Source: Candidatus Obscuribacter sp. (GTDB lineage: Bacteria > Cyanobacteriota > Vampirovibrionia > Obscuribacterales > Obscuribacteraceae). From it: a stretch of 32,813 nt of DNA. A program made the translations under genes and the position numbers. Where the stretch lies: NCBI GenBank assembly GCA_021772135.1, contig JADYXQ010000147.1, forward strand, positions 1 through 32,813, read 5' to 3'. Shown here piece after piece: positions 32,710-32,813 of this stretch. The notes beneath the pieces were generated by a model, which saw nothing but the letters and a program-made list of their open reading frames with translations, had not been told where the DNA came from and made no database searches. How positions within the stretch are numbered: the stretch's first letter is position 1; each line of letters begins with the position of its first letter.

Positions 32710-32813
32710 GTTGTCACCTCGCACGCGACAGATCCTGGCGCGCAACTTGAACCCAAGATGTTTTTGCGATTGGCTGCCACCAGCTTGTAGACGATTTCGG
32801 CAAAATAAGTAAC
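32706..32813 (-). CDS. 3' end of an upstream gene (35 codons, cut by window edge)
   Basis: On the minus strand an open frame enters from the right edge and ends at TGA 32706-32708, which overlaps ATG 32709 as ATGA. The tail reads YFAEIVYKLVAANRKNILGS and then a Cys-containing end (SSCAPGSVACEVTT). The coupling pattern is the same as at other junctions here, which is the main support. The family cannot be told from so little. Confidence 0.5.
   Translation of the reverse strand, partial: VTYFAEIVYKLVAANRKNILGSSCAPGSVACEVTT

Noticed and set aside
1..32813. tRNA, rRNA, insertion sequences, integrases, attachment sites
   Set aside because: None seen on either strand: no transposase or integrase motif, and no cloverleaf sequence was noticed, though small non-coding RNAs cannot be excluded by eye.

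Overview
This is a gene-dense bacterial chromosome segment: 29 coding regions, very little spacer, many ATGA-type or tail-to-tail junctions, no RNA genes, no insertion sequences and no CRISPR. No taxonomic marker is present. The long cyanobacterial/plant-type IspH, the oxygen-dependent-type HemY, and the many secreted TPR and retropepsin-like proteins would fit a non-photosynthetic relative of cyanobacteria (Melainabacteria/Vampirovibrionia, for example Obscuribacterales). That placement is an inference, not proven here.

Layout. (1) 1-4625, minus: a 1,220-residue protein with an enormous disordered middle, then an atypical receiver-domain protein that runs off the left edge through a Pro-Ala/Pro-Val repeat. 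(2) 4864-7578: a small secreted protein with a clear terminator, ispH (isoprenoids), and a thioredoxin-reductase-like flavoprotein without the redox cysteines. (3) 7644-11922, plus: hemE, hemY and a Ppx/GppA phosphatase with an HD domain. (4) 11923-15227, minus: five tightly packed genes (heme-oxygenase-like fragment, LolA/DUF1571-like exported protein, ICMT-like membrane methyltransferase, START-like exported protein, TPR protein), probably one envelope-related operon.

(5) 15387-22848, plus: the most interesting block. In order it encodes an alpha/beta hydrolase with a cysteine nucleophile, a muconate-lactonizing-type enolase-superfamily enzyme, a GH3-family acyl-adenylating enzyme, an extended SDR, a DUF962/Mpo1-like membrane protein, and two more SDRs. 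Genes overlap or nearly touch, so this looks like one pathway. The first three roles echo menH-menC-menE of menaquinone synthesis, but an N-acyl-amino-acid or lipid pathway fits equally well.

(6) 23036-32813: two tandem copies, and a third on the opposite strand, of an unrecognised polytopic membrane protein with six invariant His/Asp positions (a possible metal site). Between them lie a small anchored protein, a TPR protein with two degenerate retropepsin-like domains, and two related GT-C (GT39-like) membrane proteins. The right end holds a TPR-like anchored protein and the last 35 codons of another gene.

Starts were chosen from ribosome-binding sites, signal peptides and family alignments. 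Several genes use GTG or TTG, and many lack a good Shine-Dalgarno sequence. No gene-free stretch exceeds about 240 bases.
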